This document shows, in pieces, positions 7,779 through 15,079 of a stretch of 21,781 nucleotides of DNA (positions are counted from its first letter, which is position 1; each line of letters begins with the position of its first letter). The stretch is from contig CABUDB010000001.1 in assembly GCA_902490245.1 (NCBI GenBank), positions 1 to 21,781 of the forward strand, written 5' to 3'. The DNA comes from an uncultured Collinsella sp. GTDB taxonomy: Bacteria; Actinomycetota; Coriobacteriia; Coriobacteriales; Coriobacteriaceae. A model generated the notes under the pieces. The model did no database searches. It saw only the letters and a program-made list of their open reading frames with translations, and was not told the DNA's origin. A program made the translations under genes and the position numbers.

Positions 7779-7784
7779 TATACT
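7779..7784 (+). promoter_or_regulatory. Possible -10 box (TATACT) for coaX
   Basis: TATACT matches five of six -10 positions and lies 27 bases before the coaX start. The -35 region is weak: TTGGGA lies 20 bases upstream of it. Confidence 0.35.
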
Positions 7785-7811
7785 GCTGGGCAGACGAAAG
7801 GAGCGCCGACG

Positions 7812-8663
7812 ATGCTTAATGGGTGCGCATATATATTGACGGTCGACGTGGGTAATACGTTCATTCGCTTTGGCCTGTTTGCCGAGGATTCGGCCGCGGC
7901 GCAGGAGCGCCCGCTCGCGACGTGCGAGATCACCACGCCGTCGAGCATCACAGCCGACGAGGCGCGCATGAGGCTCGCGCAGGTCATGGCCGCGCTGGCG
8001 GCCGATGCGGGCATGCCGGGCGCGCTCGTTCCCGCTGCGGCTGTGCTGAGCTGCGTGGTGCCGGCGCTCGAGCGCCCGTGGAAGGCGGCGCTTTCCCGCA
8101 CCTGCACGGGGCGTGTGCTCACGGTGGGGCCGGGTCTCAAGACCGGCATGCCTGTGCACTACGATGACCCGGCCGAGATCGGTCCCGACCGCATCGCCGA
8201 CGCCGTGGCGGCCCGAGCCGTCTACGGATCGCCGTGCATCGTGATTGACCTGGGCACGACGACTAATATCGAGGTCATCGACGCGTGCGGCACCTTTGTC
8301 GGCGGCGTCATCGCGCCGGGTCTGGCGCTTGGCGCCCGCTCGCTTTCGGCTGCTGCGGCGCGCCTGCCGCAGGTCGAGCCCTCGGCACCCACACATGTAA
8401 TCGGCCGCAACACGCGCGAGGCCATGCGTTCGGGCGTGGTTCTGGGCGAGGTGGCACGCATCGACGGCATGCTCGACATGGTGCTTGCCGAGATGCGCGC
8501 GACCAAGGCCGCGGGGGAGGGCAATGTACCCATCGTCATTACCGGCGACGATTCCGAGGCACTTGCGGCCCTTGTCGGTCATAGCCTGACGGTCGATGAC
8601 GCGTTGACGCTTCGGGGTCTCGCCGAGCTCTACCGCATCAATCAAAAGCCCCGTCGCGCGTAG
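7812..8663 (+). CDS. coaX: Type III pantothenate kinase
   Basis: CoaX phosphorylates pantothenate with ATP, the first step of coenzyme A synthesis, in the cytoplasm. It belongs to the ASKHA fold and normally depends on a monovalent cation. Seen: the phosphate-1 motif DVGNT (12-16), GPDR (124-127), whose Asp is the family's catalytic base, the phosphate-2 region DLGTTTN (146-152), and GGVIAPGL (164-171). The 283 residues are slightly longer than the common 255-260. Start: ATG 7812 follows AAAGGAG at 7797-7803. The reading frame reaches back to an ATG at 7758, but that would place this SD inside the gene. After DLGTTTN the sequence reads IEVID, where many homologues have Asp at the Glu position. 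It stands alone between a divergent transporter and the dCMP deaminase gene. Confidence 0.93.
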   Translation: MLNGCAYILTVDVGNTFIRFGLFAEDSAAAQERPLATCEITTPSSITADEARMRLAQVMAALAADAGMPGALVPAAAVLSCVVPALERPWKAALSRTCTGRVLTVGPGLKTGMPVHYDDPAEIGPDRIADAVAARAVYGSPCIVIDLGTTTNIEVIDACGTFVGGVIAPGLALGARSLSAAAARLPQVEPSAPTHVIGRNTREAMRSGVVLGEVARIDGMLDMVLAEMRATKAAGEGNVPIVITGDDSEALAALVGHSLTVDDALTLRGLAELYRINQKPRRA

Positions 8664-8672
8664 CAATGGGGC

Positions 8673-8695
8673 GGTGGGACAAAAACGTCTCCACC
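8673..8695. repeat. Degenerate intergenic hairpin with GGGAC core
   Basis: GGTGGGAC (8673-8680) pairs with GTC-T-CCACC (8687-8695) around a short A-rich loop. It lies 10 bases past the coaX stop and resembles the GGGAC-containing hairpins elsewhere in the window. There is no T-run, so it is a weak terminator at best. Confidence 0.35.
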
Positions 8696-8704
8696 TTCCA
8701 CCTG

Positions 8705-8710
8705 CTACAA
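8705..8710 (+). promoter_or_regulatory. Possible -10 box (TACAAT) for the dCMP deaminase gene
   Basis: TACAAT is a five-of-six -10 match placed 36 bases before the start codon. No recognisable -35 is found at the right distance. Confidence 0.3.
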
Positions 8711-8745
8711 TGGGTCAAACTGTTGCGATTACGGAGGTGTCTGCC

Positions 8746-9270
8746 ATGTCGGACGATCTTCATCAAACTGCGTCGGGCAAGCGCCGCGACGTTATTAGCT
8801 GGGATGAGTTCTTTATGAGCGTGGCCATCGCCGCGCAGCGCCGCAGTAAGGACCCCAACACGCAGGTGGGCGCGTGCATCGCCAGCACCAATCACCGCAT
8901 CCTTTCGGTGGGCTACAACGGTACGCCCTCGGCGCTCAACGACGACTTTTTCCCGTGGGGCACGAGCGACGACCCGTTGCAGGATAAGCACAACTACGTA
9001 GTGCATGCCGAGGCCAACGCCGTGCTCAACTACCGCGGCTCGCTCAAGGACCTTGAGGGCTCCACGGTCTACGTCACACTGTTCCCGTGCCACGACTGCG
9101 CCAAGATCCTGGCGCAGGTGGGCGTGGGCGAGGTCGTCTACCTGGACAATAAGTATGCCGACACCGATGACGGCCGTATCAGCCGCCGCATTCTCGATTC
9201 CTGCGGCATCAGCTACCGCCAGGTTATCGTCGATGTTCACATCGGCACCGAGGGGCAGGCTCAGCAGTAG
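8746..9270 (+). CDS. Deoxycytidylate (dCMP) deaminase, ComEB family
   Basis: A cytoplasmic zinc enzyme converting dCMP to dUMP, which feeds dTMP synthesis. The 174 residues carry the zinc and catalytic motifs HAEANA (His87, catalytic Glu89) and PCHDC (Cys115, Cys118). Substrate-pocket blocks typical of dCMP deaminases are also present: SKDPNTQVGACI (34-45), GYNGTPSALNDDFFPW (56-71) and the dNMP-binding YVVHAEANA. The HAE and PCxxC spacing suits the dCMP rather than the tRNA or guanine deaminase branch. Start: ATG 8746 has a strong SD (GGAGGTG, 8733-8739). The frame runs 72 bases upstream to an ATG with no SD. No thymidylate synthase is next to it. Confidence 0.92.
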   Translation: MSDDLHQTASGKRRDVISWDEFFMSVAIAAQRRSKDPNTQVGACIASTNHRILSVGYNGTPSALNDDFFPWGTSDDPLQDKHNYVVHAEANAVLNYRGSLKDLEGSTVYVTLFPCHDCAKILAQVGVGEVVYLDNKYADTDDGRISRRILDSCGISYRQVIVDVHIGTEGQAQQ

Positions 9271-9280
9271 CGCGTGGCAA

Positions 9281-9328
9281 CGCCAGCTGGCGGCAAAACA
9301 GCCAAAAGAGACCCGTCCCAAATTGACC
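9281..9328. repeat. Degenerate palindrome plus GGGACGGG-like segment
   Basis: CGCCAGCTGGCG (9281-9292) is a perfect 12-bp palindrome 10 bases past the dCMP deaminase stop. It is followed at 9301-9328 by a segment whose reverse complement contains TTTGGGACGGGTCTCTTT, similar to the hairpin cores elsewhere in the window. It may be a decayed copy. No terminator T-run is seen. Confidence 0.3.
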
Positions 9329-9440
9329 GCTCGTGAAAGTCGTGTCCGCACGCATGGCTGGCGCCTAAGCGGGTACATGGCTGTAGTAACATAGCCCCTG
9401 TCCGCGGGCGTGCCCGCGTTATTGTGAGAAAGGAGCCCCT

Positions 9441-9719
9441 GTGGCTGTTAACGAAGAGCTGCTTAAGAAGGTTCTTGAAGAGATTCGCCCCAACCTGCAG
9501 GCCGATGGCGGCGATATGGAGTATGTGGGCGTCGACGACGAGGGCGTCGTCAAGCTGGAGCTGCAGGGCGCTTGCGCCGGCTGCCCCATGAGCTCGCTGA
9601 CCCTGTCCATGGGTATTGAGCGCATCCTGAAGGAGCATGTGCCCGGCGTTACCCGTGTCGAGCAGGTCAATGCCTCCGGCGAGACCGACGACCTGTACGA
9701 CGAGTATGCGCCGTTCTAA
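9441..9719 (+). CDS. NifU C-terminal-domain iron-sulfur scaffold protein
   Basis: 92 residues consisting only of the NifU-like (Nfu) domain, which holds a transient Fe-S cluster through a CxxC pair and passes it to client proteins. Seen: the N-terminal helix block ELLKKVLEEIRPNLQADGGDMEYV (6-29) and GACAGCPMSSLTL with Cys45 and Cys48, followed by the conserved GIERILKEHVPGV (58-70). The C-terminus is acidic (ETDDLYDEYAPF). The start is GTG at 9441 with SD AAGGAG at 9430-9435. No IscS, SufBCD or nif gene is nearby, so a general housekeeping role in Fe-S assembly is likely. A 6-bp GC hairpin (9403-9418) lies just upstream of the SD. Confidence 0.92.
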   Translation: MAVNEELLKKVLEEIRPNLQADGGDMEYVGVDDEGVVKLELQGACAGCPMSSLTLSMGIERILKEHVPGVTRVEQVNASGETDDLYDEYAPF

Positions 9720-9768
9720 GATACGAAAGCTGCGGACGGCATACTCCGCATAGACGTTACGCCCAAAT

Positions 9769-9803
9769 ATGCGGCTGCGAGCGCAAGGCCCGCGGCCGCA
9801 TTT
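9769..9803 (+). terminator. Likely terminator of the NifU-like gene
   Basis: An 11-bp stem with one G-U pair (9769-9779 with 9791-9801) and an 11-base loop, followed by a short T stretch. It lies between the NifU-like stop and the lgt SD. Confidence 0.6.
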
Positions 9804-9828
9804 GTATGTAGGGAGTAGGAGGGTCGAC

Positions 9829-10650
9829 ATGCTCAACGACTTCTACCATATGCTTGATCCTGTCGCGATCTCGGCGGGCCCCATCACGATTTACTGGTAT
9901 GGTCTGGCCTATGTGGTCGGCGCCCTGCTCACGGCGGTCGTCATGTACCGCACGCAGCGTCACTGGGGCTTTAACATCACGATTGATGACCTGACGAGTG
10001 TCGTGGTCGGCGTGGTCTTTGGCCTCATTATCGGTGCGCGCCTGTTCTACGTCATCTTTTACGGCGACGGCTACTACTGGGCACATCCGCTCGAGATCTT
10101 TGCCACCAACGAAGGCGGCATGAGCTTCCACGGTGGCCTGGTCGGCGGCATTATCGGCGGCATCATCGTGTGCCGCATGTATAAGCTCGACGCATGGACT
10201 CTGGCAGACCTTGCCGTCATCGGCGCGCCGCTGGCCTTGTGTCTGGGCCGTTGTGCCAACTTTGTCAACGGTGAGCTGTGGGGCAAGCCAACCGATCTGC
10301 CCTGGGGCGTGGTCTTCGGTGGCACTGCGGGCGATATGCCGCGTCACCCCTCCCAACTCTACGAGGCATTTCTTGAGGGCATTGTGCTCTTCTGCATCCT
10401 GCAGGTGCTCAGCCGCAAAAAGCCGCTGCTGCCCCAGGGCACGTTTATGGGCGTGTTTGTGATGGGTTACGGCATCGTCCGCTTCCTCGTCGAGTTTGTG
10501 CGCGTGCCCGACGCCCAGCTTGGCTATCTGCTGGGCGGCGTCATCACGATGGGTCAGCTGCTGAGCCTTCCGCTCGTTATTGCGGGCCTGGCGCTCGTCA
10601 TCTTTGCGCGTCGCCGCAACCGTCCCCAGCGCATCTACCTCGACGCCTAA
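9829..10650 (+). CDS. lgt: Prolipoprotein diacylglyceryl transferase
   Basis: Lgt transfers diacylglyceryl from phosphatidylglycerol to the lipobox Cys of prolipoproteins, the first step of lipoprotein maturation in the cytoplasmic membrane. The 273 residues form about seven membrane segments. Seen: ITIYWYGLAYVVG (19-31), the conserved SFHGGLVGG (99-107, key His101), the Lgt signature GRCANFVNGELWG (140-152, with Arg141, Asn146, Glu149), RHPSQLYEA (172-180) and a late GIVRFLVEFVR block (215-225). Start: ATG 9829 follows an AGGAGGG SD (9817-9823). An in-frame ATG at 9769 falls inside the preceding hairpin and would add 20 non-conserved residues. A hairpin repeat begins 10 bases after the stop. 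Confidence 0.95.
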   Translation: MLNDFYHMLDPVAISAGPITIYWYGLAYVVGALLTAVVMYRTQRHWGFNITIDDLTSVVVGVVFGLIIGARLFYVIFYGDGYYWAHPLEIFATNEGGMSFHGGLVGGIIGGIIVCRMYKLDAWTLADLAVIGAPLALCLGRCANFVNGELWGKPTDLPWGVVFGGTAGDMPRHPSQLYEAFLEGIVLFCILQVLSRKKPLLPQGTFMGVFVMGYGIVRFLVEFVRVPDAQLGYLLGGVITMGQLLSLPLVIAGLALVIFARRRNRPQRIYLDA

Positions 10651-10660
10651 CCACCACATA

Positions 10661-10693
10661 CCGCCACAAAGGGGACAGGCACCTTTGTGGTGG
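10661..10693. repeat. Intergenic hairpin with GGGGACAGGCA core
   Basis: A 12-bp stem (10661-10672 with 10682-10693, one G-U pair) encloses a 9-base loop GGACAGGCA. It lies 10 bases after lgt with no T-run. The core is shared with other small hairpins in this window. Confidence 0.75.
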
Positions 10694-10718
10694 TTCGCTG
10701 GGCAACGATGACAGAACC

Positions 10719-10774
10719 GTAACGTTTCCCCAGATAAAACCTGCCAAAATAAACCTGTCCCTTTTTGGCAGGTT
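10719..10774 (-). repeat. 56-bp dispersed repeat, copy A
   Basis: The reverse complement of this segment matches 15600-15655 at 51 of 56 positions by eye. It contains a perfect 13-bp inverted repeat (10737-10749 with 10763-10775) around a loop carrying the complement of GGGACAGG. It sits between lgt and the DUF6020 gene, ending about 21 bases before the latter's start codon. Confidence 0.85.
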
Positions 10775-10795
10775 TCTAGAAAGGCTCTTTGGACT

Positions 10796-12979
10796 GTGAA
10801 GGATTCCGACCTCTCCACAACGGCTGCGCGCGATGCCGCTCGCATCGTCTGGTTTAAGCGCTACCCCGCCAAGCAGACGCTCATCGCTTTTTTGCTTGCG
10901 CTGTTGGCGACCACGGCGTTTTCCATCGATCCCGCCCCGGTGTCGAGCAACGCAGTCTTGGCGATTGACCCCAAAGCCTCGGGCATGCTGTACGTGTGCT
11001 ACGAGGTGCTCCTCTCGTTTGCCGGCCATACCGACGCGGTCATGCTGCTTGCACTTGCCTGCCTGCTCACCTTGCCGTTTCGCTACGTGTTCTTTGGCCG
11101 TGGTGACGCTTGGCGCCCGTCGGTCGTGCTGCCATCGCTGTTCTTTGCCGTCTGCATGGTGTTCGGCCGTAGCTACGACCTTACCGATTCGGCCGAGATT
11201 GTGCTGGGCGACAAGGCACGCGTTATCTGCGCCTGGATTGGCGGCGCGGGCTGGATGCTTCTGGCGATTGTGGCCTTCTATCTGGCTTTTGAGTGCCTGG
11301 ATTGGCTGAGCTCCCGACGCATCCCGTTTTCCGAGGCGCACTTTGGCCGCATATGGCGTGTGGCTCACGCCGTGCTCTCGGTCCATCCCTTTGCCGGGCC
11401 CTTCCTGGTGCTTATGATCGCCTGGGCGCCCACGCTCATCGCTTCGCTGCCTGGCCTTTTTATGGGAGATACGGGCGCGCAGATTCGCCAGTGGTTCAAC
11501 TATCCCAACGGCACGAGCGACTACCTGCGCCTACTCAACCCCAACGTGCTGCTCAACGGGCATCATCCCGTAGTGCACACGGCCATTATCGGCTCGTGCG
11601 TTCAGCTGGGGCTTTCGCTGTTCAACAGCGCTAACGCGGGCCTCATCATCTATACCTGCGCTCAATTTGTCATCACGGCTGCCTGCATGGCCTATTCCAT
11701 TTCGTCGCTGCGCAAACTGGGCGTGAGCCTGCCGGTTCGCGGTGCGATCCTGCTGTTCTTTGCGTTTATGCCCATGTTCTCTAACTATGCGGCGTTGCTC
11801 ACCAAAGACGTGCTCTTTGCCGACGCGTTTTTGGTGCTGCTGGTACAGACCGTCAAGCTTGTGGCATGTGGCTTGCCCCGTCGTGATGCCAATGTCGAGC
11901 GAGCGGGCGAGAAAGCCCCCGTGCTCTTTGCGCGCCACGACTGGCTGCTGCTCGCTCTGGGCGCCATGGGTTCCACGTTCCTGCGCAACGGCGGCCTTGT
12001 GTTTCCCCTGGCGGCATGCGTAATCGCGGTGGCGTTTTGCGTATGGGACGTGCATGTGGCTCGTCGTGCAGCCAAGCAGACTGGTGCTGCGCCTTCGGGC
12101 GCCATCCCGCGTTTCCGCTGGGTTGGCGTTCTCGCGGTGCTCGCGCTCTGCCTTGCCTCTAATATGTACTTCACCAAGGTCTTTATGCCGGCGCACGATA
12201 TCACGCCTGGTTCCAAGCGCGAAATCCTCTCGATCCCGTTCCAGCAGACGGCTCGTTTCGTCCAAAAGCACGACGGCCTCAACTCGGGCGTCAACCCCAC
12301 GGTTAAGGAGGACGGCACCATCGTGGAGGCTCCTTGCGACGGCTTGGTGACCGACGAAGAGCGTGCCGTGATCGATCGCGTACTCAAGTACGAGAATCTG
12401 GGCCGCCGTTACAACCCGGATAAGTCGGACGCCGTCAAAAATTGCTTTAACGAGTACGCCTCGCAGGAGGACATCGATGCCTATTTTGAGGTATGGGCTC
12501 AGATGTTTAAGAAGGATCCCGAGTGCTATATTTCGGCGCTTATCAATAACTACTATGGTTATTTTTATCCGAGCGCGCGCGATGCCTGGGTCTACAGCAC
12601 GGCGCGCAGTGCCGAGATTATGGCGCGCCCCGATAATCTCAAGTACTTCGACTTCCATCCGGTCGATAGCAAGGTTGTGCGCTGGTGCGACCACCTGATC
12701 AATCTGTACCGTGTGGCGGTGCAGCGCATCCCGTTTATTTCGCTCACCATGAGCTCGGCCACCTATGTGTGGATCATGATTGCCGTGGTGGTCTATCTGC
12801 TACGTCGTCATTCGTGGCGCGGGCTGGCCATTTGGGTGCCGCTGTTGGGCGTGCTCGCCGTGTGCCTGATTGGTCCGTGCAACGGCTCGACCTACATGCG
12901 CTACCTGTATCCGGTCATCGCCTGCATGCCCTTCGCCATCGGCGCCACCGTCACCCGCAGTGACTTCCTCTGGTCCTAA
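10796..12979 (+). CDS. DUF6020-family polytopic membrane protein, possible GT-C-type glycosyltransferase
   Basis: 727 residues with about 12-14 membrane segments in two blocks, and a large soluble region between roughly residues 460 and 645. The layout resembles GT-C-type membrane glycosyltransferases, and I place it in the DUF6020 group by its overall pattern: GLFMGDTGAQIRQWFNYP, LLNGHHPVVHT (an HHP motif early in a loop), ALLTKDVLFADAFL, FLRNGGLVFP (RNGG at 397-400) and PCNGSTYMRYLYPVIACMP near the end. The acidic residues in FMGDTG and TKDV could be catalytic, by analogy only. No function is proven for the family; cell-surface glycan synthesis is a guess. Start: GTG 10796, with a moderate SD GAAAGG (10779-10784) 11 bases away, partly adjoining repeat copy A. 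It stands alone and is flanked by hairpin repeats on both sides. Confidence 0.7.
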   Translation: MKDSDLSTTAARDAARIVWFKRYPAKQTLIAFLLALLATTAFSIDPAPVSSNAVLAIDPKASGMLYVCYEVLLSFAGHTDAVMLLALACLLTLPFRYVFFGRGDAWRPSVVLPSLFFAVCMVFGRSYDLTDSAEIVLGDKARVICAWIGGAGWMLLAIVAFYLAFECLDWLSSRRIPFSEAHFGRIWRVAHAVLSVHPFAGPFLVLMIAWAPTLIASLPGLFMGDTGAQIRQWFNYPNGTSDYLRLLNPNVLLNGHHPVVHTAIIGSCVQLGLSLFNSANAGLIIYTCAQFVITAACMAYSISSLRKLGVSLPVRGAILLFFAFMPMFSNYAALLTKDVLFADAFLVLLVQTVKLVACGLPRRDANVERAGEKAPVLFARHDWLLLALGAMGSTFLRNGGLVFPLAACVIAVAFCVWDVHVARRAAKQTGAAPSGAIPRFRWVGVLAVLALCLASNMYFTKVFMPAHDITPGSKREILSIPFQQTARFVQKHDGLNSGVNPTVKEDGTIVEAPCDGLVTDEERAVIDRVLKYENLGRRYNPDKSDAVKNCFNEYASQEDIDAYFEVWAQMFKKDPECYISALINNYYGYFYPSARDAWVYSTARSAEIMARPDNLKYFDFHPVDSKVVRWCDHLINLYRVAVQRIPFISLTMSSATYVWIMIAVVVYLLRRHSWRGLAIWVPLLGVLAVCLIGPCNGSTYMRYLYPVIACMPFAIGATVTRSDFLWS

Positions 12980-12981
12980 CC

Positions 12982-13015
12982 TGGTGCATTGGGGTCAGGT
13001 TTCTTTGCTGCACCA
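12982..13015. repeat. Intergenic hairpin with GGGGTCAGG core
   Basis: A perfect 7-bp stem TGGTGCA/TGCACCA (12982-12988 with 13009-13015) encloses a 20-base loop containing GGGGTCAGGTTTC. It starts 3 bases after the DUF6020 stop and resembles the other GGGACAGG hairpins. Confidence 0.6.
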
Positions 13016-13146
13016 AAGGGGCCATCATCACGACGCCTTCATTTTGGGGTTTATCTTGCAGGCCAGTAGGTATATCATAACGACGTTTGTTTATATTGCC
13101 CGAGCATCTGCGCTGGGCTTTAGGTCGAAACCGATAGGAGACACGT

Positions 13147-13953
13147 ATGTCCGGACACTCTAAGTGGGCCACAACCAAGCATCGTAAGGGCGCGCAGGAC
13201 GCCAAGCGTTCCGCCCTCTTCTCCAAGCTCAGCCGCAACATCACCGTTGCTGCCCGTCTCGGCGGTGACCCGCTGCCCGAGAACAACGCCAGCCTCGCCG
13301 CTGCCGTTGCCAAGGCCAAGGCTCAGTCCATGCCTAAGGACAAGATCAAGTCCGCTATCGACAAGGCTTTTGGTTCGGGTGCTGACGCCGCCGTCTACGA
13401 GAACATCGTGTACGAGGGCTACGGTCCCGCCGGTGTCGCCGTCTACGTCGACTGCCTGACCGACAACCGCAACCGTACCGCCGCTGATGTCCGTTCCGCC
13501 TTCTCCCACGCTGGTGGCAACCTGGGCACCTCCGGCTCCGTCGCCTTCCAGTTTGAGCGCAAGGGCCAGATTGTCGTCGCCAAGGAGATCCTGGACGAGA
13601 ACGCCAAGAAGGAGACCATGATCGCCAACGGTGCTGCCGGTGACGAGGATGAGTTCATGATGGCCATCGCCGAGGCCGGTGGCGAGGACTACGAGGATGC
13701 CGGCGAGGAGTGGATCGTCTGGACTGCTGCCAACGACGTCATGGCTGTCTCCAAGGCGCTCGAGGAGCAGGGCGTCCAGGTCAAGGGTTCCGAGACCACC
13801 ATGGTCCCGACCACCCCGACCGAGGTCTCTGGTACCGACGCCAAGAAGGTCCAGCGCCTCATCGACCGTCTTGAGGAGCTCGACGACGTCCAGGACGTCT
13901 ACAGCACCATGGACATGACCGACGAGGTCATCGCTGCCCTCGAGGAGGAGTAG
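13147..13953 (+). CDS. YebC/TACO1 family protein
   Basis: 268 residues, near or slightly above the usual length. Family members have long been annotated as DNA-binding regulators (YebC/PmpR); more recent work links YebC-type proteins to relief of ribosome stalling, as for mitochondrial TACO1. Seen: the near-invariant N-terminus MSGHSKWATTKHRKGAQDAKR (1-21), FSKLSRNITVAAR, YEGYGPAGVAVYVDCLTDNRNRT (about 89-111), HAGGNLGTSGSVAFQF (about 121-136) and the C-terminal LIDRLEELDDVQDVYSTMD. Start: ATG with SD TAGGAG (13135-13140). The codon choice is unusually uniform (GTC, GCC, TCC, AAG, GAC, few GCG or TCG) compared with neighbours, which suggests high expression. It is monocistronic with its own terminator. 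Confidence 0.95.
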   Translation: MSGHSKWATTKHRKGAQDAKRSALFSKLSRNITVAARLGGDPLPENNASLAAAVAKAKAQSMPKDKIKSAIDKAFGSGADAAVYENIVYEGYGPAGVAVYVDCLTDNRNRTAADVRSAFSHAGGNLGTSGSVAFQFERKGQIVVAKEILDENAKKETMIANGAAGDEDEFMMAIAEAGGEDYEDAGEEWIVWTAANDVMAVSKALEEQGVQVKGSETTMVPTTPTEVSGTDAKKVQRLIDRLEELDDVQDVYSTMDMTDEVIAALEEE

Positions 13954-14022
13954 CGCCCGCACGGATTGAGCCGTGCATATCTGGGCATAATGAAGCGAGC
14001 ATGCAAGCCTCGTGGAGTAGAT

Positions 14023-14064
14023 GAGCCGGATCCGCGTGCGTAGAGCACCGGACCCGGCTCTTTT
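14023..14064 (+). terminator. Rho-independent terminator of the yebC-like gene
   Basis: A 12-bp stem with one mismatch (14023-14034 with 14049-14060), a 14-base loop and four T (14061-14064). It directly adjoins the TATAAT box that follows. Confidence 0.8.
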
Positions 14065-14069
14065 ATAAT
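14064..14069 (+). promoter_or_regulatory. Possible -10 box (TATAAT) for the amaP operon
   Basis: A perfect TATAAT overlaps the end of the terminator T-run and lies 50 bases before the amaP start. No TTGACA-like -35 is present at 16-18 bases; that position falls in the terminator loop. Confidence 0.4.
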
Positions 14070-14119
14070 GATGCGAACCGTTCTGCATTTCGAGAGCCGA
14101 GATTTGAAGGGAGCGCCGC

Positions 14120-14665
14120 GTGCGCGTACTCAAACGAGCCCTAGCGATCGTGTATCTTGCCGCCACCATCGTGGCACTGGGTACGCTTGTCTGCCAGTTT
14201 TGGGGGCCGTATACGTATCGCTTTATGCTGCTGATGCGCGACCCCATGCCGCGCATCGTCGTGACGGCGTGCGCCGGCGTCGTGGCGATCGGCGTACTGC
14301 TGAGCTTTTTCCGCCTGATGTTCGCCCGTCGCGAACCGTCCTGCGTGCATCCGGCGGGGGAGCGCAATATCGAGGTTACCCTTGCGGCGCTTTCTTCGTG
14401 CGCCAGGGTTGCTGCCGAGCGCGACGACCGCGTGATGGTCGAGCATGTCGAGGCTCGCGTCCAAGGCCCCGACGATTCGCACGTCCGTTTTAAGGTCGAG
14501 GCTATCGCGCTTGACGATAAGGACGTGGCATCTCTGGCTACCGCGATGCAGCAGCGCATCGAAGAAGCCTGCGATACCATGCTCGGCGCGCCGGGTACGA
14601 CCGCGCGCGTCCGTTTTTTGCCGTCCAAGACTACCGTCCAGACCGTGGAGGTTTCCGGTGAGTGA
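14120..14665 (+). CDS. amaP: Alkaline-shock membrane anchor protein AmaP
   Basis: 181 residues with two N-terminal membrane helices (about 7-27 and 45-67) joined by a short loop, then a cytoplasmic domain (about 70-181) ending in VRFLPSKTTVQTVEV. In Staphylococcus AmaP tethers Asp23 to the membrane. The identification rests on the two-helix layout, the size and the operon order amaP - DUF2273 - asp23, more than on strict motifs. Start: GTG 14120 with SD GAAGGGA (14106-14112). The stop overlaps the next gene by 8 bases, so the two are translationally coupled. Confidence 0.8.
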   Translation: MRVLKRALAIVYLAATIVALGTLVCQFWGPYTYRFMLLMRDPMPRIVVTACAGVVAIGVLLSFFRLMFARREPSCVHPAGERNIEVTLAALSSCARVAAERDDRVMVEHVEARVQGPDDSHVRFKVEAIALDDKDVASLATAMQQRIEEACDTMLGAPGTTARVRFLPSKTTVQTVEVSGE

Positions 14666-15035
14666 TACCAATCAAGATAAGACCGCTCGTACGCCGCGCC
14701 TGACGATTGACCAGAGTGCCACGTCGGCGAGCGAACCTGTTGATTCCAAAGCAGAGGCAACCGAGTTACAAGACGCGGCAGCCGCGGATTTTGACGAGGC
14801 TATGGGTCTCATCAAGGGTACGGGCGCTGCCATCTGGAGCTATGCTGTGCGTCATCCCAACACCACGCTCGGCGCCGTCGCCGGCTTTATCCTCGCCGTG
14901 TTGGTGCTCACGTTGGGCCTGTGGGACACGCTCGTCATTGCATTCTTCGTGCTGATCGGCGCCGTAATTGGTCAGATCCGCGACGGCGAGAACGGGATCG
15001 TCAACTTCTTCGGCCGTCTGTTTAGCGGCCGCTAA
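14658..15035 (+). CDS. DUF2273 small membrane protein of the Asp23 operon
   Basis: 125 residues from GTG 14658, which has SD GGAGG at 14647-14651 inside the end of amaP. The frame is open much further upstream, but that part is only the shadow of amaP. Residues 1-65 are a hydrophilic, Thr/Ala/Glu-rich extension. The DUF2273 core (about 66-125) has two membrane segments (about 70-88 and 90-106) and a conserved GAVIGQIRDG turn, and ends NFFGRLFSGR. Typical DUF2273 proteins are little more than the two-helix core, so the N-terminal extension is notable. Its place between amaP and asp23 matches the Firmicutes arrangement and suggests one membrane complex. The molecular role is not established. 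Confidence 0.85.
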   Translation: MSDTNQDKTARTPRLTIDQSATSASEPVDSKAEATELQDAAAADFDEAMGLIKGTGAAIWSYAVRHPNTTLGAVAGFILAVLVLTLGLWDTLVIAFFVLIGAVIGQIRDGENGIVNFFGRLFSGR

Positions 15036-15079
15036 TATGTATTCGACTGTCGCATCCGCGGCAGGCATAAGGAGGAACC

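Noticed and set aside
7620..7811. Riboswitch before the OPT transporter
   Set aside because: Only one 7-bp hairpin is seen and no known riboswitch core is recognisable.
9403..9418. 6-bp GC hairpin before the NifU-like gene, considered as a terminator
   Set aside because: The stem is short and is followed by TTATTG rather than a T-run; it also sits just before an SD.
13120..14760. 546-codon minus frame opposite the yebC-like gene and amaP
   Set aside because: Shadow of two well-supported genes; no motif, no SD, and it crosses a terminator.
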